From contig NZ_NISK01000002.1 of assembly GCF_002205675.1 (NCBI RefSeq), forward strand, positions 434,001 to 498,000: a stretch of DNA of 64,000 bases. Reading direction: 5' to 3'. This DNA is from Sphingopyxis bauzanensis. Lineage in GTDB: Bacteria; Pseudomonadota; Alphaproteobacteria; Sphingomonadales; Sphingomonadaceae. Every line of letters starts with the position of its first letter. Within the stretch, counting starts at the first letter, position 1. Of this stretch, positions 41,223 through 50,245 are shown piece after piece. The translations under genes and the position numbers were made by a program. The notes under the pieces are model-generated. The model worked only from the letters and a program-made list of their open reading frames with translations. It made no database searches and had not been told where the DNA came from.

Positions 41223-43706
41223 TCAATTCGCGGCCGGCGGGCAGGGTAGATTTTCACCCACCGCCTCGACGTTTGCCTTGAGCAATGTCGCGGCAAAGCC
41301 TTTGTCGGCGTGGATCGTCACCGCATTGTCGACCTGCCGCAAATCGGCCCCCGCATCGGCGAAGCAGCGCAGCGGCACCTTAATCGTCGAGACATGGCCG
41401 GGCGTCGCCCCCTTGACCGCGGAGGCGATGTCGAACGGTTTGCCACCCAGCGATAGACGCACCGACGCATTGTCGGCCGCATCGATCCGCCAGTCCACAC
41501 GGAGCGCGAAGCTGTTGTTGAGTTGGCGCGACAAGTCGGCATAGGGTCCGGTCAGCTCGAGCGTCGCGGGGCCGGTCCAGGTAAAGGACTTGCCATCCTC
41601 CTGCGCGCGCACGTCGACCGAGCGCGCCGCGATCATGCCGCCGGGGCTCGCAATCGGCCCCGACTCGACTGGGCGCTTGCCGCCAGCATCGGTGATCGAC
41701 AGCACCCACGGCGACCGCGCGCGGCCACCCGAAAAGAAATTCTCCACATTCAGCACCGCCGCAATGTCGACGCCCAGTTCTTCCGAAAGCTGCGGCAGCA
41801 TCGTGCTTTCGCCATATTTTAGCCCGTAACCGACCGCGAACTGCGGCTTTTCAATCGGGGAACGCGCATCGGACGGCCAAGCGAAGGGCAATGTGCCGGT
41901 AAAGACGCGCGGCGTCTTGCCATCCTTGCCCGCGACGAGCACGTCGGCGACGCCGACGCCCTGCGAGCCTGGCAACCAGCCCGCGACAAAGGCGTCCGAG
42001 GCATTGATTTCGGGGTTGGTGAACATCGGCCTTCCCGACAGGAAGAGCGCGACCACCGGAATTCCTGCGGCCTTCAGCTTCTTGAGCGTCGCAAGGTCGG
42101 TCGCCTCGACCGGCTGGTAATCGAGCGTCGCGACATCGCCCTGAAACTCGGCATAGGGAGCCTCGCCGAACACGACGATCGCAACGTCAGGCTTGTCCGT
42201 GAACGCTGCGTCGGCGGACAGCGTCGCTGCGCCGCCCGCGTCGCGCACCGCCTTGTCGATCGCCTCCCAGATCGTCTGGCCGTTCGGAAAATCGGACCGG
42301 ACAACGTCGGTGCCTTGCCAACTGATCGTCCAGCCGCCCGACTGGATCGCCATGCTGTCCGCCGCGGGGCCCGTCACGAGCACATGTGCGCCAGGTTTGA
42401 TTGGCAGAACATTGGCGTTGTTCTTGAGCAGCACGAGCGACTTTGCGACGGCCTCGCGCGCCACTGCGAGATGGTCGGGGGTGCCGACCGCCTTTACGAC
42501 ACTGCGATCGACATGCCCCTGGGGAAACAGGCCGAGCTTATATTTGACGCGCAGGATACGGCGCACCGCATCGTTGAGGCGTGCCGCGGGGATGGTGCCG
42601 TCCTTCGCCTGTTCCAGCGTCGTTTCGTAGAGGCCTTTCCAGCTGTCAGGCGCCATGAACATGTCGAGCCCTGCGTTGATCGACTGCGCGCAGTCGGTGA
42701 CGCTGCACCCGGCGACCTGCCCATGCCCGTTCCAGTCGCCGACGACAAAGCCTGCAAAGCCCATCTTCTGCTTGAGCGCGTCCGTCAGCAATCCCTTGTT
42801 GCCGTGGTGCTTGATCCCCTGCCAGCTTGAGAAGCTCGCCATCACGGTCAGCGCGCCGGCGTCGACCGCGGCGGGATAACCCGTCGCATGCTTGGCGATC
42901 AGCTCTTTCTCGTCGATCCTGGCATCGCCCTGGTCCTTCCCCTCGAACGTGCCGCCATCGGCGAGAAAATGCTTCGCGGTTGCAGCGACATGGCTGGCGC
43001 CGACACTTTTTCCTGTCTCGAGCGGGCCTTGCAACCCGATCACCATGGCCTCGGCATAATCGGCAACTAGCTTGGGGTCGGAGGCATAACCTTCATAGGT
43101 GCGCCCCCAGCGCAGATCCTGCGGCACAGCGAGCGTCGGGGCGAAGGTCCATTCGATACCGCTCCCCGCGATCTCGGCGGCGGTCACGGCGCCAATGCGC
43201 TGAATCAACTCGGGATCACGCGCCGCACCAAGACCAATATTATGTGGGAACAGCGTCGCGCCGGGAATATTATTATGTCCGTGGACGGCATCGACGCCGA
43301 AGATGATCGGAATCGCGACGCCGTTGGCTTGCGGGCGCAACGACACCGCGCGGAACTCGCCGACAAGCTTCGCCCAGTCGGCAGCACTCGAACGCTCGTT
43401 GCCGTTCGGCCCGCTATTGCCGCCCGCCAGAATTGATCCGAGCGGATAGGTTTCAAGATCCTTCGGCGTGATTGTGCTGATATCCGCCTGGATCAGTTGG
43501 CCGACTTTCTGGTCCACCGTCATCTTCTTTATCAACGCGTCGATCCGCGCCTCAGTCGCGGCGTCGGTGATGGCGACGGGGCTCTTCGCTGTGGGCCAGA
43601 GTTCGGGATGGACGGCCGCGGCTTTCGTTTCTGGGGCTTGCGCGGCGGCGACTGCGGTTCCTGCCAGCAGCAGCGCGGTCGCCATACCCATTGCCTGTCG
43701 GCGCAT
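41223..43706 (-). CDS. Glycoside hydrolase family 3 beta-glucosidase
   Basis: 827 residues from the ATG at 43706 (ggagaga before it), giving a signal peptide (MATALLLAGTAVAAAQA). GH3 N-terminal barrel (about 40-370) with the nucleophile Asp in GFVVGDWNGHGQV. GH3 C-terminal domain (about 400-600, including the KNNANVLPI start), then an extra carbohydrate-binding-like domain (about 670-815). It resembles exo-1,3/1,4-beta-glucosidases. It probably cleaves short beta-glucans in the periplasm. A LacI-type operator precedes it. Part of the glucan locus. Confidence 0.92.
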   Translation of the reverse strand: MRRQAMGMATALLLAGTAVAAAQAPETKAAAVHPELWPTAKSPVAITDAATEARIDALIKKMTVDQKVGQLIQADISTITPKDLETYPLGSILAGGNSGPNGNERSSAADWAKLVGEFRAVSLRPQANGVAIPIIFGVDAVHGHNNIPGATLFPHNIGLGAARDPELIQRIGAVTAAEIAGSGIEWTFAPTLAVPQDLRWGRTYEGYASDPKLVADYAEAMVIGLQGPLETGKSVGASHVAATAKHFLADGGTFEGKDQGDARIDEKELIAKHATGYPAAVDAGALTVMASFSSWQGIKHHGNKGLLTDALKQKMGFAGFVVGDWNGHGQVAGCSVTDCAQSINAGLDMFMAPDSWKGLYETTLEQAKDGTIPAARLNDAVRRILRVKYKLGLFPQGHVDRSVVKAVGTPDHLAVAREAVAKSLVLLKNNANVLPIKPGAHVLVTGPAADSMAIQSGGWTISWQGTDVVRSDFPNGQTIWEAIDKAVRDAGGAATLSADAAFTDKPDVAIVVFGEAPYAEFQGDVATLDYQPVEATDLATLKKLKAAGIPVVALFLSGRPMFTNPEINASDAFVAGWLPGSQGVGVADVLVAGKDGKTPRVFTGTLPFAWPSDARSPIEKPQFAVGYGLKYGESTMLPQLSEELGVDIAAVLNVENFFSGGRARSPWVLSITDAGGKRPVESGPIASPGGMIAARSVDVRAQEDGKSFTWTGPATLELTGPYADLSRQLNNSFALRVDWRIDAADNASVRLSLGGKPFDIASAVKGATPGHVSTIKVPLRCFADAGADLRQVDNAVTIHADKGFAATLLKANVEAVGENLPCPPAAN

Positions 43707-43726
43707 CGTCTCTCCCATTCCTCTAT

Positions 43727-43743
43727 TGTGAACGTTATCAACG
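43727..43743 (-). promoter_or_regulatory. LacI-type operator before GH3
   Basis: TGTGAACGTTATCAACG, with an AACGTT centre as in LacI-family operators. TGTGAACGTTATC occurs unchanged at 54924-54936 before the TonB receptor. It lies 21 bases before the GH3 ATG. Confidence 0.7.
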
Positions 43744-43796
43744 TCATTTCGCATAGTCGATGGATGAAAGCAAGGGCTCTCTGTTTCCAGGCTATA

Positions 43797-44993
43797 TCAG
43801 CGCGGGCGCGGGATCGTCGCAAGCAGCAGCACCGCGATCGCCGATAGCGCCGCGAGCAGCAGGAAAAGCGCATCGAAGCCGAAGCCGGGGACGAGCGAAA
43901 TCGTCAGCCACGGCATGATCAGCGACGGCATGGTATTGGTGAGGTTGAAGATGCCAAGGTCGCGCCCCCGCCGGTCCGACCGCGGCAGGACGCGCAGCGT
44001 CTGGCTGCTATGGAGCGACAGGAACACCGTCGACGCGATGCCGAAGACGAGGTAGCTCGCCTTCGCCGCGTCGGGATCCGTCGCCAGCGCCATTCCGACC
44101 ATGCCGAGGCTCGACACCGCTGCGGCGGCGACCAGCGGCAGGAAGGGCCGGTTGTTGCGGTCGGCCCAGCGCCCGCTGGCCAAGGCGATCGGAATGGCAA
44201 TCGTCAGCGCCATGCCGAACAATTGCGCCTTTTCATTGTCGTGCATGCCGGGAGCGACCGAACGGAACCAGAAATAAAGATAAGCGAACAGCGCCGCCTC
44301 GGATATCTGGACAAGCAGCCGCGCGAGCCACATTCGCACGGCCGGACCCGTCGGTCGGCGCGGCGCCTTCCCGGCCTCGAGCGCCGCCGGCGGTGCGGTG
44401 AGGTCTGGAAAGGATCGCGGGCGCCCGAACAGCAGCACTGGCAAGACCGCCGTCGCCACCAGCAGGCCGATGACCTCGAGCCGTTGCTCCGCCGGCACCA
44501 GCCCCGGCCAGGTGACAAGCCACCCCAACCAGGCGCCGAGCGCTGGCGAAAAGGCGAGCAGTCCGCCGAGCAGGCCCTTCTGCTCATCGGGAACGCAGTC
44601 GCCAGCCCATGCCGCGAGCGGCCCCAGCATCATATTGAGCGCGAACTGCCAGGCGACGATGATCGCAACCAGCGACCGGATATCCTGCGCCAGCGGAACA
44701 ACTAGCAGCAGTGCGATCGTCAGGACCAGTCCGGCCAATATCCACCCACGTCGATTGAGCGTCCTGTCGCTGAGCCAGCCGAATCCGATGCCGCCAGCGC
44801 TCGCCGCAAGGGCGCCGAAAAAAGTGGCATAGCCGAGCATCTCAACGTCCGCGGCCCCGGCCAAGTCGGTCATGCGCCCGGGCAGCCAGATGGTCAGGAA
44901 CGGAACATAAGCCATCGCCCCCCCCGCCGATGCGAGCGCATAAAGCAGGAGGAAGAGGTGAGATTGGCGGCGCGGGAGCCCGGCTTCAGCCAT
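43797..44993 (-). CDS. MFS transporter of the glucan locus
   Basis: 398 residues from the ATG at 44993, which overlaps the LacI stop by 8 bases. About 12 membrane helices with the loop motif GWLSDRTLNRRGWIL between helices 2 and 3. It resembles the SLC45/GPH-like MFS proteins found in sphingomonad sugar loci. It may carry a disaccharide or oligosaccharide into the cytoplasm. The GH3 gene follows after 90 bases with its own operator. Confidence 0.82.
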   Translation of the reverse strand: MAEAGLPRRQSHLFLLLYALASAGGAMAYVPFLTIWLPGRMTDLAGAADVEMLGYATFFGALAASAGGIGFGWLSDRTLNRRGWILAGLVLTIALLLVVPLAQDIRSLVAIIVAWQFALNMMLGPLAAWAGDCVPDEQKGLLGGLLAFSPALGAWLGWLVTWPGLVPAEQRLEVIGLLVATAVLPVLLFGRPRSFPDLTAPPAALEAGKAPRRPTGPAVRMWLARLLVQISEAALFAYLYFWFRSVAPGMHDNEKAQLFGMALTIAIPIALASGRWADRNNRPFLPLVAAAAVSSLGMVGMALATDPDAAKASYLVFGIASTVFLSLHSSQTLRVLPRSDRRGRDLGIFNLTNTMPSLIMPWLTISLVPGFGFDALFLLLAALSAIAVLLLATIPRPR

Positions 44994-46050
44994 GGACGAC
45001 GACAGGAGGCGCCGCGGTCGAACCGCGCTCGGCAAGGCCACCTTGCACGCGCGTCGGTTCGGTCGGACGCGGCGCGCCGCGCTGTACCGCGATGATCAAT
45101 TCGACCGCGCGCGACGCCGTTTCCGCAACCGGCTGGTCGACCGCGGTCAGCGGCGGCTGGGTAAAGCGGACAACGGGCGTATTGTCGAAACTCACGATCG
45201 ACAATTGCCCGGGCACGTCAAGGCCGAGGTCGCGCGCCAACTCCAGCGTCGCGAGCGCCATCTGGTCGCTGCTCGCGATGATCGCGGTCGGCGGAGTGGC
45301 GCTGCGCAGCAAATGCCCTGCCGCGTCGGTGCCGGACGCATAGGTGAAATCACCCTCGGCGAGCAGCCCGTCGGTCGCAAGGCCCGCAGCTGCCATTTCG
45401 GCTTCCCAGCCATCGATGCGCCAGCGGCTGAGGCTATATTCGGACGAGCCCGCAATGAAACCGATACGCCGATGGCCAAGGTCGATCAGGTGCCGCGTCG
45501 CACGCCGCGCCGATCCCTCGTCGTCCATCGTCAGCGCGATCCCCGCCGAACCGCCGCGCGATCCGATGCGCGCGAACGGGATCTTCTGCTGGTCGAGCAG
45601 GCCGACGATCAGCGGATTGTCCGAATGCGGCGGGGTCAGGATGACGCCGTCGGGCTGCAGCGCCGCGATCGCCGCGCGCAGCTCGCGCTCCACATGATCA
45701 TTGTGGGTATCGACCAGCTCGAAGATCATCCGGTAGCCATATTCGGCGCATTTCAGCATGCCGCCGAGCAACATCTGGTCAACCCAGTCGACGCCCTGCC
45801 GACCCTGCCAGTCTGCGATCGTGCGTTCGCGGTCGTTGATCGCGAGGATCAGATAAGATCGCGATCCGCTCATCCGCTGCGCCGCGATCGAGGGCACGTA
45901 ACCGAGTTTGTCGATCGACGCCTGCACGCGCTCCTTCATTTCGGGACGGACGTTGGGCTCGTCGTTGATGACACGACTCACCGTCTGCAGCGACACGCCA
46001 GCGTCGGCTGCAACATGCCTGATCGTGACCGACTGCCGCCGACGCCCCAT
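44986..46050 (-). CDS. LacI-family repressor of the glucan locus
   Basis: 354 residues from the ATG at 46050, which shares a base with the GH16 stop (TAATG). LacI helix-turn-helix (about 8-30, TIRHVAADAGVSLQTVSRVIN) with hinge NVRPEMKERVQASIDKLGYVPS, then a periplasmic-binding-like effector domain. It should bind the AACGTT-centred sites before the TonB receptor and before GH3 and let go when a glucan-derived sugar is present. It is part of the operon it controls. Confidence 0.88.
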   Translation of the reverse strand: MGRRRQSVTIRHVAADAGVSLQTVSRVINDEPNVRPEMKERVQASIDKLGYVPSIAAQRMSGSRSYLILAINDRERTIADWQGRQGVDWVDQMLLGGMLKCAEYGYRMIFELVDTHNDHVERELRAAIAALQPDGVILTPPHSDNPLIVGLLDQQKIPFARIGSRGGSAGIALTMDDEGSARRATRHLIDLGHRRIGFIAGSSEYSLSRWRIDGWEAEMAAAGLATDGLLAEGDFTYASGTDAAGHLLRSATPPTAIIASSDQMALATLELARDLGLDVPGQLSIVSFDNTPVVRFTQPPLTAVDQPVAETASRAVELIIAVQRGAPRPTEPTRVQGGLAERGSTAAPPVVVHG

Positions 46051-46997
46051 TATTTTTCTTGATCCCCCGTGCTGCCGCAATCGCTAACCACATCACCGCC
46101 ACATTGCCAGACTCGCACCCAATCTATTTCCATCATTTTCGGATAGCCGCTTTCATCCACGCCTTTCAGCCCGCGCCCCTCGGCGAGCCCGCCGCCGACC
46201 GCTAGGTTCAGGATCAGGTGAAAGGGCCGATCGAACGGCGCGGCGGGATCGCCTGATCCGCTTGTCGACCACTCGCCCGCGACGCGCGTCGCATAGGATT
46301 TGCCGTCGACCGTCCAGACAATTTTTCCTTTTTCCCAGACGAGGCCGAAGACGTGGAATCCGTCGAGCGGCGCGGGAAGCGCAGTCTCGTCGCCTTTATA
46401 TTGATTGTCCGGCCATTGCCCGCCGAAATGCAACGTGCCGAGGACGCGGTTCTCGATTCCGCCGGCGCATTCGTCGCACCGCACGCCGAGGTTTACCGCT
46501 TCCAATATGTCGATCTCGCCCGAAGCGGCCCAGCCGCCATAACGGCTATCTTCGGGCAGCATCCAGATCGCAGGCCACGTTCCCTGCCCCTGCGGCAGCT
46601 TCGCGCGCACTTCGATCTTGCCATAGGTCCACGCCGCCTTGCCGCGCGTGACGAGCCGCGCGGAGGTAAACGGCTTCGTTGCCAGCGCCGCCGCTTTTTC
46701 GGCGTCGCCGCGCTGCGACAAGGGAAAGGCGGGCCCGGTCATCGCCTCCTTACGCGCGGCGATGACCAGCTTGCCGTCCTTGATCGCGGCATTGACGGGC
46801 CGGTCGGTATAGCATTGGCGTTCGTTGTTTCCGCCTCCCCAGCAATCGACGTCGAAATCCCATTTACCCCGGTCGATCGCGGCGCCGTTGAACTCGTCCG
46901 ACCAGGCAAGCTGCCAGCTGCCATCGGCGGGCTCGTGCGCCGCTGCCCCGCCCCCAAACGTGGCCGCCAGCATCAGGATCGTCGCAACGCGGATCAT
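46050..46997 (-). CDS. GH16 endo-beta-1,3-glucanase (laminarinase-like)
   Basis: 315 residues with a signal peptide (1-19, AATFGGGAAAHE). The catalytic E-x-D-x-x-E motif is GEIDILEAV (about 150), within the beta-jelly-roll. WPAIWMLPEDSRYGGWAASG and GQWPDNQYKG are family blocks. The motif without insertion favours laminarinase. It would cut beta-1,3-glucan at the cell surface or in the periplasm. The ATG overlaps the halogenase stop (ATGA). C-terminus has a Cys pair. Confidence 0.9.
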   Translation of the reverse strand: MIRVATILMLAATFGGGAAAHEPADGSWQLAWSDEFNGAAIDRGKWDFDVDCWGGGNNERQCYTDRPVNAAIKDGKLVIAARKEAMTGPAFPLSQRGDAEKAAALATKPFTSARLVTRGKAAWTYGKIEVRAKLPQGQGTWPAIWMLPEDSRYGGWAASGEIDILEAVNLGVRCDECAGGIENRVLGTLHFGGQWPDNQYKGDETALPAPLDGFHVFGLVWEKGKIVWTVDGKSYATRVAGEWSTSGSGDPAAPFDRPFHLILNLAVGGGLAEGRGLKGVDESGYPKMMEIDWVRVWQCGGDVVSDCGSTGDQEK

Positions 46998-48493
46998 GCC
47001 GCCTTCGGTGCCTCCGCCCCGCAGTAACGCGCAACATAGGCATGATGCTCGGGCAGCGTCGCGACGGTCTGGGCGATATTGTCGCGGATCGTCTGGAACA
47101 ATCGCTCGACCTCGTCGTCGCGCAGCTTGTCGGCGATCGGGTGATAGGATTGCGGTTCGATCCCCTGCCCCATCATCACCTGCACCCAGCTGTTCTCCGC
47201 GAACAATTCCTCATATTTGCGGAACACGCGGCCGGTTTCGCGGAACAGCTCGATCTTCTGCTGCAGCGAGTCCGGGACCGGCATGTTCGCGACATGGCGC
47301 CAGAAGGGGCTGTCGCGGCGGTTGGTCGCCTTGTAATGCAGCACGACGAAGTCGCGAATCTGCTCGATGTCGAGCCGCTGCTGGTCGTTGAACTCCTGCG
47401 CGTCGCGTTCGCTGACGCGTCCGTTCGGCATCAACCGAATGAAGCGTAGCACCGCTCGCTGGATCAAATGCACCGTCGTCGCCTCGAGCGGCTCGACGAA
47501 GCCGCCAGATAGGCCGACCGCCACGCAGTTGCGATACCATTGCCGCCGCCGCACGCCGCCCTTGAACTTGATGTCGAACGGTTCGATCAACGGTTCGCCG
47601 ACGCTGCGCATCAAACGATCATAGGCCTCGTCGCGCGACAGATAGCCGCTTGTATAGACGATGCCGGCCCCCATCCGGTGCTGGAGAGGGATACGCCATT
47701 GCCAGCCGGCGTCGTGCGCGATCGCCTGCGTATAGGGCTGCGGCAGGCCGACATGCTTTGCCTGCACCGCAATCGCGCTGTCATTCGGCAGCCAATGACT
47801 CCAGTCTTCGAACCCGGCATGCAGCGCGCCATCGATCAGCAGGCCGCGAAAGCCGGTGCAATCGACGAACATGTCGCCTTCGATCCGCCGGTCGCCGTCA
47901 AGATGCAGCGCCGCGATATCGCCATTTTCGTCGTTCAGTTCGACGCGCGCGATCTTGCCCTCAACGCGCTTGCAGCCATCGGCCTCCGCGAGCTTGCGCA
48001 AATAGCGACCGTAGAGCGTCGCATCGACATGATAGGCGTAGTTCATCCGCTCTTCGGGCAAGTGCGCAAACTTGCCCTGCATCGCCGCAACCAGTTCGAG
48101 GCAATAATCGGCATAGGGCTGTTCATGCCCCCGCTCGCGCGCGTTGAGCCAGAAATGCTGGAAGCCCGCCGACCAATGGTCTTTTCCCGACAGGCCAAAG
48201 CTATGGAAATAGCTGTCGCCGTCGTGCTTCCAATTGTCGAAGAGGATGCCGAGTTTGAAGGTCGCCTGCGTCGCGCGCATGAATTCGGGTTCGGGAATGC
48301 CGAGGATGCGGTTAAAATTGACGAGCGGCGGGATCGTGGACTCGCCGACCCCGATCGTCCCGATCTGTTCGGATTCGACCAGCGTCAGATCGACGGTCTG
48401 GCCCATGGTGCGCGCGATCGCCGACGCCATCATCCAGCCGGCGGTTCCGCCGCCCGCAATGACGATGCGCTGGACCGGTTTCTTGTCGCTCAT
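46994..48493 (-). CDS. Tryptophan-halogenase-like flavoprotein (1)
   Basis: 499 residues. FAD site GGGTAGW near the N-terminus, the Lys in FKLGILFDNW that matches the catalytic Lys of PrnA, WQWRIP (the W-x-W-x-I-P motif) and GLSGGFVEPLEATTVHLI with the Glu of the active site. All halogenase signatures are intact. No reductase or secondary-metabolite genes are near; its setting is a TonB receptor and glucanases, where such genes recur in Alpha- and Gammaproteobacteria with unknown role. The start overlaps the cupin gene by 4 bases. Confidence 0.87.
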   Translation of the reverse strand: MSDKKPVQRIVIAGGGTAGWMMASAIARTMGQTVDLTLVESEQIGTIGVGESTIPPLVNFNRILGIPEPEFMRATQATFKLGILFDNWKHDGDSYFHSFGLSGKDHWSAGFQHFWLNARERGHEQPYADYCLELVAAMQGKFAHLPEERMNYAYHVDATLYGRYLRKLAEADGCKRVEGKIARVELNDENGDIAALHLDGDRRIEGDMFVDCTGFRGLLIDGALHAGFEDWSHWLPNDSAIAVQAKHVGLPQPYTQAIAHDAGWQWRIPLQHRMGAGIVYTSGYLSRDEAYDRLMRSVGEPLIEPFDIKFKGGVRRRQWYRNCVAVGLSGGFVEPLEATTVHLIQRAVLRFIRLMPNGRVSERDAQEFNDQQRLDIEQIRDFVVLHYKATNRRDSPFWRHVANMPVPDSLQQKIELFRETGRVFRKYEELFAENSWVQVMMGQGIEPQSYHPIADKLRDDEVERLFQTIRDNIAQTVATLPEHHAYVARYCGAEAPKAA

Positions 48494-49521
48494 TTACTCA
48501 AAGCCCTCAGCAAGAAGGCGCGCAGCCGCCCGGCCGTCTCGGAGGTGAGCGGGGCGAGAATGCTGCGCGCGGTTTCGGGAATATGATCGGTGACGCGGCC
48601 GTCGTTGTCGAAGACATAATGGTCGAACTGCTCGCGCCAGATCGCCTTGTCCTCGGCCGGAAGATCGCGGATCGCGAGGATCGCATGGTTCAGGGCCGCC
48701 TGCGGCTGGCCGAGCCACGCGGGAGTACGCCGCCACCAGTAATTGACGAGGATATTGAAGTCCGCCAGCCCCTCGACATGATGCCACCACATCGACGGGA
48801 TGAAGATCGCGTCGCCGGGTTCCAGCTCGACCGTCAGCGCCTCGGCCATCGCATTGGCGTAGCGCGGGTGCGCAGCGAGGTCGGGCGCGTCGAAATCGAC
48901 CATGCTGACGACCCGGCCGGCGGGCGTATTGTCGATGGGACCAAGATAGAGATTGCGGAACGCGCTCGGTGGGAACAGCGTGAAACGGCGGCGGCCCGCG
49001 GCACAGCAAGCGAGATTGTCGGGAAAATCATTGTGCGCGGCGATCTTGGTGCGTGTCCCAATCCAGATGCTTTGCAACGGCTCGCGGTCGCCGAGTTCGA
49101 TGGAATTCGCCTCTTCGAGCCCGTCGAAATGCGATGGGATATCGATCGAAGCGAGATAGACGGTGCGATTTTCGCCCAGTTCCTCCGCGGTGTCGATGCC
49201 GGCGAAAATGTCCGCGAGCTTGCCCGTGCCGATCCGGAAATTCATTTCCATTTCCGAATCGTAGAATAGCCGCCCATCGTGCCCCGGCGGGCCGATCGAC
49301 ACCTTGAACGGTCGCTCGCGCGCATGATCGAGCAGATAGCGCCGTGCGGCGCGCCCGCCTCTCGTGCCCGCCGCGACCAACGGCCAGTCGGCGACAAGGC
49401 CGCGCAGGACGAAAGGTTCGCGCGCGCCGTCGAGCAACGCGTCGATCCCCGCCCCCTCGTTCCATTCGCGCTCGGGCACGCAGGCGAGCCGATCGGTGAA
49501 GGAGCTGCCCTGTTCAGCCAC
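48490..49521 (-). CDS. Cupin-like (JmjC/FIH-type) protein
   Basis: 343 residues from a GTG at 49521 that overlaps the SapC stop; a TTG two codons upstream is possible. The cupin core holds an iron-binding H-x-D (AAHNDFPDN, about 165) and a later His in MWWHHVEGL (about 250), with FTLFPPSAFRNLYLGP between. This is the layout of 2-oxoglutarate/Fe(II) protein hydroxylases. Substrate unknown. It is made together with SapC and the halogenase-like enzymes. Confidence 0.83.
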   Translation of the reverse strand: MAEQGSSFTDRLACVPEREWNEGAGIDALLDGAREPFVLRGLVADWPLVAAGTRGGRAARRYLLDHARERPFKVSIGPPGHDGRLFYDSEMEMNFRIGTGKLADIFAGIDTAEELGENRTVYLASIDIPSHFDGLEEANSIELGDREPLQSIWIGTRTKIAAHNDFPDNLACCAAGRRRFTLFPPSAFRNLYLGPIDNTPAGRVVSMVDFDAPDLAAHPRYANAMAEALTVELEPGDAIFIPSMWWHHVEGLADFNILVNYWWRRTPAWLGQPQAALNHAILAIRDLPAEDKAIWREQFDHYVFDNDGRVTDHIPETARSILAPLTSETAGRLRAFLLRALSK

Positions 49522-50233
49522 CGCCAAGCCTGCGGTTCTTGCGCGCGACGAGCACTGACAGCTGCGACAGCGAGGCGAGCGCCATGAACATCGGCATCAG
49601 ATGCCCCGCAGCGTGCAAGGCGCCAAGCACCTCGGCGTCGAGAGCGCGCAACCTGGCTTCATCGATGATGTGGAAGCCGACGAGCGAGTGGATCGATCCG
49701 TCATCGAGCGTCACCTCGAGACTGAAGGGTTCGAGCAGCTCATAGGCAAGCAACGCATCGTAGAAGGAAGCGCTCTCTCGATAGCCTTCGTCTAGGTCGC
49801 CGAGCCGCTCGACAATGTCGTCGAGATAGGGCGTCGGCTTGCCGTCGGCGTCGAACAGCCGAACTCCTTCACTCGCTGCGGCGATACGCGGATGGTCCAT
49901 GTCGATATGCACCTGGCCCGGACCGTCGCCGCTTGCCGGACGCCCGATCAGGAACGGCTGGATCGCAACCGACAGCGGGCGATAGCGCGCATCCCAGCGA
50001 TCACCGTCGAGAAACAGGTTTTCGCCATTCTGGAATCCGAACATCGCCAGCGCCGAAAAATCGTCGCGCCCCGTCTCGCGGCGGAAGAGAATCGGGAAAT
50101 GCGCCTGCACCCGCCGAAACTCGCTCGGGACCGTCAGCGTCGCCATGATATCGTCGCCGAGGTCCGCGCCCGCATCGGTGCGGATGCGCAGTTCGCGGTG
50201 GGTGTTACTGTCGAGAACGGCGTGGCGAGGCAT
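49514..50233 (-). CDS. SapC-like protein
   Basis: 239 residues from the ATG at 50233. SapC family: FRRVQAHFPILFRRETG, ALAMFGFQNGENLFL, WDARYRPLSVAIQPFLIG, then HSLVGFHIIDEARL. No signal peptide or membrane helix. The name comes from Campylobacter S-layer loci, but in alphaproteobacteria these genes travel with TonB receptors and halogenase-like genes. Role unknown. It starts 13 bases after the second halogenase gene. Confidence 0.83.
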   Translation of the reverse strand: MPRHAVLDSNTHRELRIRTDAGADLGDDIMATLTVPSEFRRVQAHFPILFRRETGRDDFSALAMFGFQNGENLFLDGDRWDARYRPLSVAIQPFLIGRPASGDGPGQVHIDMDHPRIAAASEGVRLFDADGKPTPYLDDIVERLGDLDEGYRESASFYDALLAYELLEPFSLEVTLDDGSIHSLVGFHIIDEARLRALDAEVLGALHAAGHLMPMFMALASLSQLSVLVARKNRRLGGG

Positions 50234-50245
50234 CAAATTCCTTTC